From: Paracoccus haematequi
GTDB taxonomy: Bacteria; Pseudomonadota; Alphaproteobacteria; Rhodobacterales; Rhodobacteraceae
DNA length: 64,000 nt
Assembly (NCBI GenBank): GCA_945881965.1
Contig: CAMCVS010000002.1
Span: forward strand, 124,001-188,000
Direction of reading: 5' to 3'
Numbering within the stretch: position 1 is the first letter of the stretch; the number at the start of each line of letters is the position of its first letter. A model generated the notes under the pieces. It was not told where the DNA came from. It ran no database searches and saw only the letters and a list, made by a program, of their open reading frames with translations. The position numbers were made by a program, and so were the translations under genes. Of this stretch, positions 63,365 through 64,000 are shown piece by piece.

Positions 63365-64000
63365 TCACTCGCCCACGAAGGATTTGGTATCGACGCCAAT
63401 GGTGGCATACATCGACCGGACGTAATCGTAGTCGCTGTCGTTGATGCCGGTGAAAAAGAACCCGCCCGCGTATTTCTGGTTGTCGTCGCCTTTCAGCACC
63501 GCCGTCATCAGGGCCTGGCCCTGTTCGACAAACGCCTTGCGCACCGTTGCCAGCACGGCAGGGTCCAGATCACGACGCGCAACCAGAATGTCATTCGGCA
63601 GGTCACGGCCACGCGCGATCACGGTGAACGCGGTTTCCGGGAACGCCTCGCGCACCGATTTCAGGTGGCTCTCGCTCATGCCGACGGCCTGGACGTCGCC
63701 ACGGATCAGGGCTTCGACGGCGACGTTACGCCCGATGATCTCGCCGGTGTAATCGGTGTTCAGGGTCAGACCCAGATCGGCCAGAACCTGTGCTGGCCCC
63801 AGATGCTGCGATGTCGAACCGATCGAGCCAAAGGTGACGCGCTTGCCGCGCAGGTCGGCCACGGATTTCACCGGACCATCCGACAGCACGACGATCTGCG
63901 AATAATAATTCGGGCGCTGCCAGCCGGCGACGATTTCCGGGTTGGCCAGTTCTTTGATCACGACATATTCTGCCGGACCGGTCAGGACCAGTTCGACCTG
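63365..64000 (-). CDS. phnD: phosphonate-type ABC substrate-binding protein, 5' end outside window
   Basis: C-terminal 211 residues of a PhnD-family periplasmic binding protein; the coding frame continues past position 64000, so the signal peptide and N-terminal lobe are missing. Visible family segments: YSQIVVLSDGPVKSVADLRGKRVTFGSIGSTSQHLGP and ALIRGDVQAVGMSE. PhnD relatives bind phosphonates, phosphite or other compounds, and the ligand cannot be read here. No C-P lyase genes are in view. Confidence 0.88.
   Translation of the reverse strand, partial: QVELVLTGPAEYVVIKELANPEIVAGWQRPNYYSQIVVLSDGPVKSVADLRGKRVTFGSIGSTSQHLGPAQVLADLGLTLNTDYTGEIIGRNVAVEALIRGDVQAVGMSESHLKSVREAFPETAFTVIARGRDLPNDILVARRDLDPAVLATVRKAFVEQGQALMTAVLKGDDNQKYAGGFFFTGINDSDYDYVRSMYATIGVDTKSFVGE

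Overview
The window is a dense, GC-rich (by eye about 64%) chromosomal segment, almost certainly from an alphaproteobacterium of the Rhodobacterales (Rhodobacter/Paracoccus/Roseobacter relatives). Pointers are an FnrL-type regulator with the C-x2-C-x7-C-x2-C N-terminus, a COQ9-family ubiquinone protein, a CcrM-type DNA methyltransferase with GANTC sites upstream, a GlnK-AmtB pair without a visible sigma-54 promoter, the lipid A genes lpxK-waaA, membrane urate hydroxylase PuuD, and many 4-base ATGA gene overlaps. I see no insertion sequence, prophage, CRISPR array or rRNA. There is one tRNA (Arg-CCT).

Layout. 1-11.6 kb: fnrL, a PhzS-like flavin monooxygenase facing a quinone oxidoreductase, COQ9, rpsU, an SPFH/NfeD pair, a Nudix hydrolase, a MarR regulator, a tightly overlapping minus-strand operon (CinA-like, GNAT, AhpD-like, OmpA-like) and methionine aminopeptidase. 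11.6-22.8 kb is an aromatic-acid catabolic island: a MarR repressor divergent from a complete lower gentisate pathway (gentisate dioxygenase, fumarylpyruvate hydrolase, maleylpyruvate isomerase), then a TRAP transporter with two tandem binding proteins, then crotonase, MarR regulator, feruloyl-CoA-synthase-like ligase and amidohydrolase, which together look like a hydroxycinnamate pathway. 22.9-25.6 kb: a sulfide:quinone oxidoreductase operon under a perfect FNR box. 25.6-36 kb: PBP1A, glnK-amtB, rhodanese, puuD, mutL-rmuC, tRNA-Arg and a LacI regulator.

36-46 kb: a membrane-anchored winged-helix regulator in an overlapping pair with a small exported cysteine protein, then rnhB, ccrM, a STAS-less SulP transporter, alkB translationally coupled to mutY, and a DciA/DsbA/CoA-transferase string. 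46-52.5 kb: envelope genes (sugar transferase, lpxK, waaA), a pseudouridine synthase, gamma-glutamyltransferase and an RsbW/RsbV-like pair. 52.5-64 kb: thiolase, free-methionine sulfoxide reductase, a TIM-barrel/phosphoesterase pair, a complete dipeptide-type ABC transporter (SBP, two ATPases, two permeases) and, on the opposite strand, phnE-phnC-phnD, with phnD cut by the window end.

Recurring regulatory themes read from the sequence: inverted-repeat operators next to MarR-controlled operons, an FNR site in front of the sulfide-oxidation genes, intercistronic hairpins directly after three solute-binding-protein genes, and a GANTC cluster in front of ccrM. Starts were chosen mainly by Shine-Dalgarno position, so several coding regions are shorter than the longest open frame.
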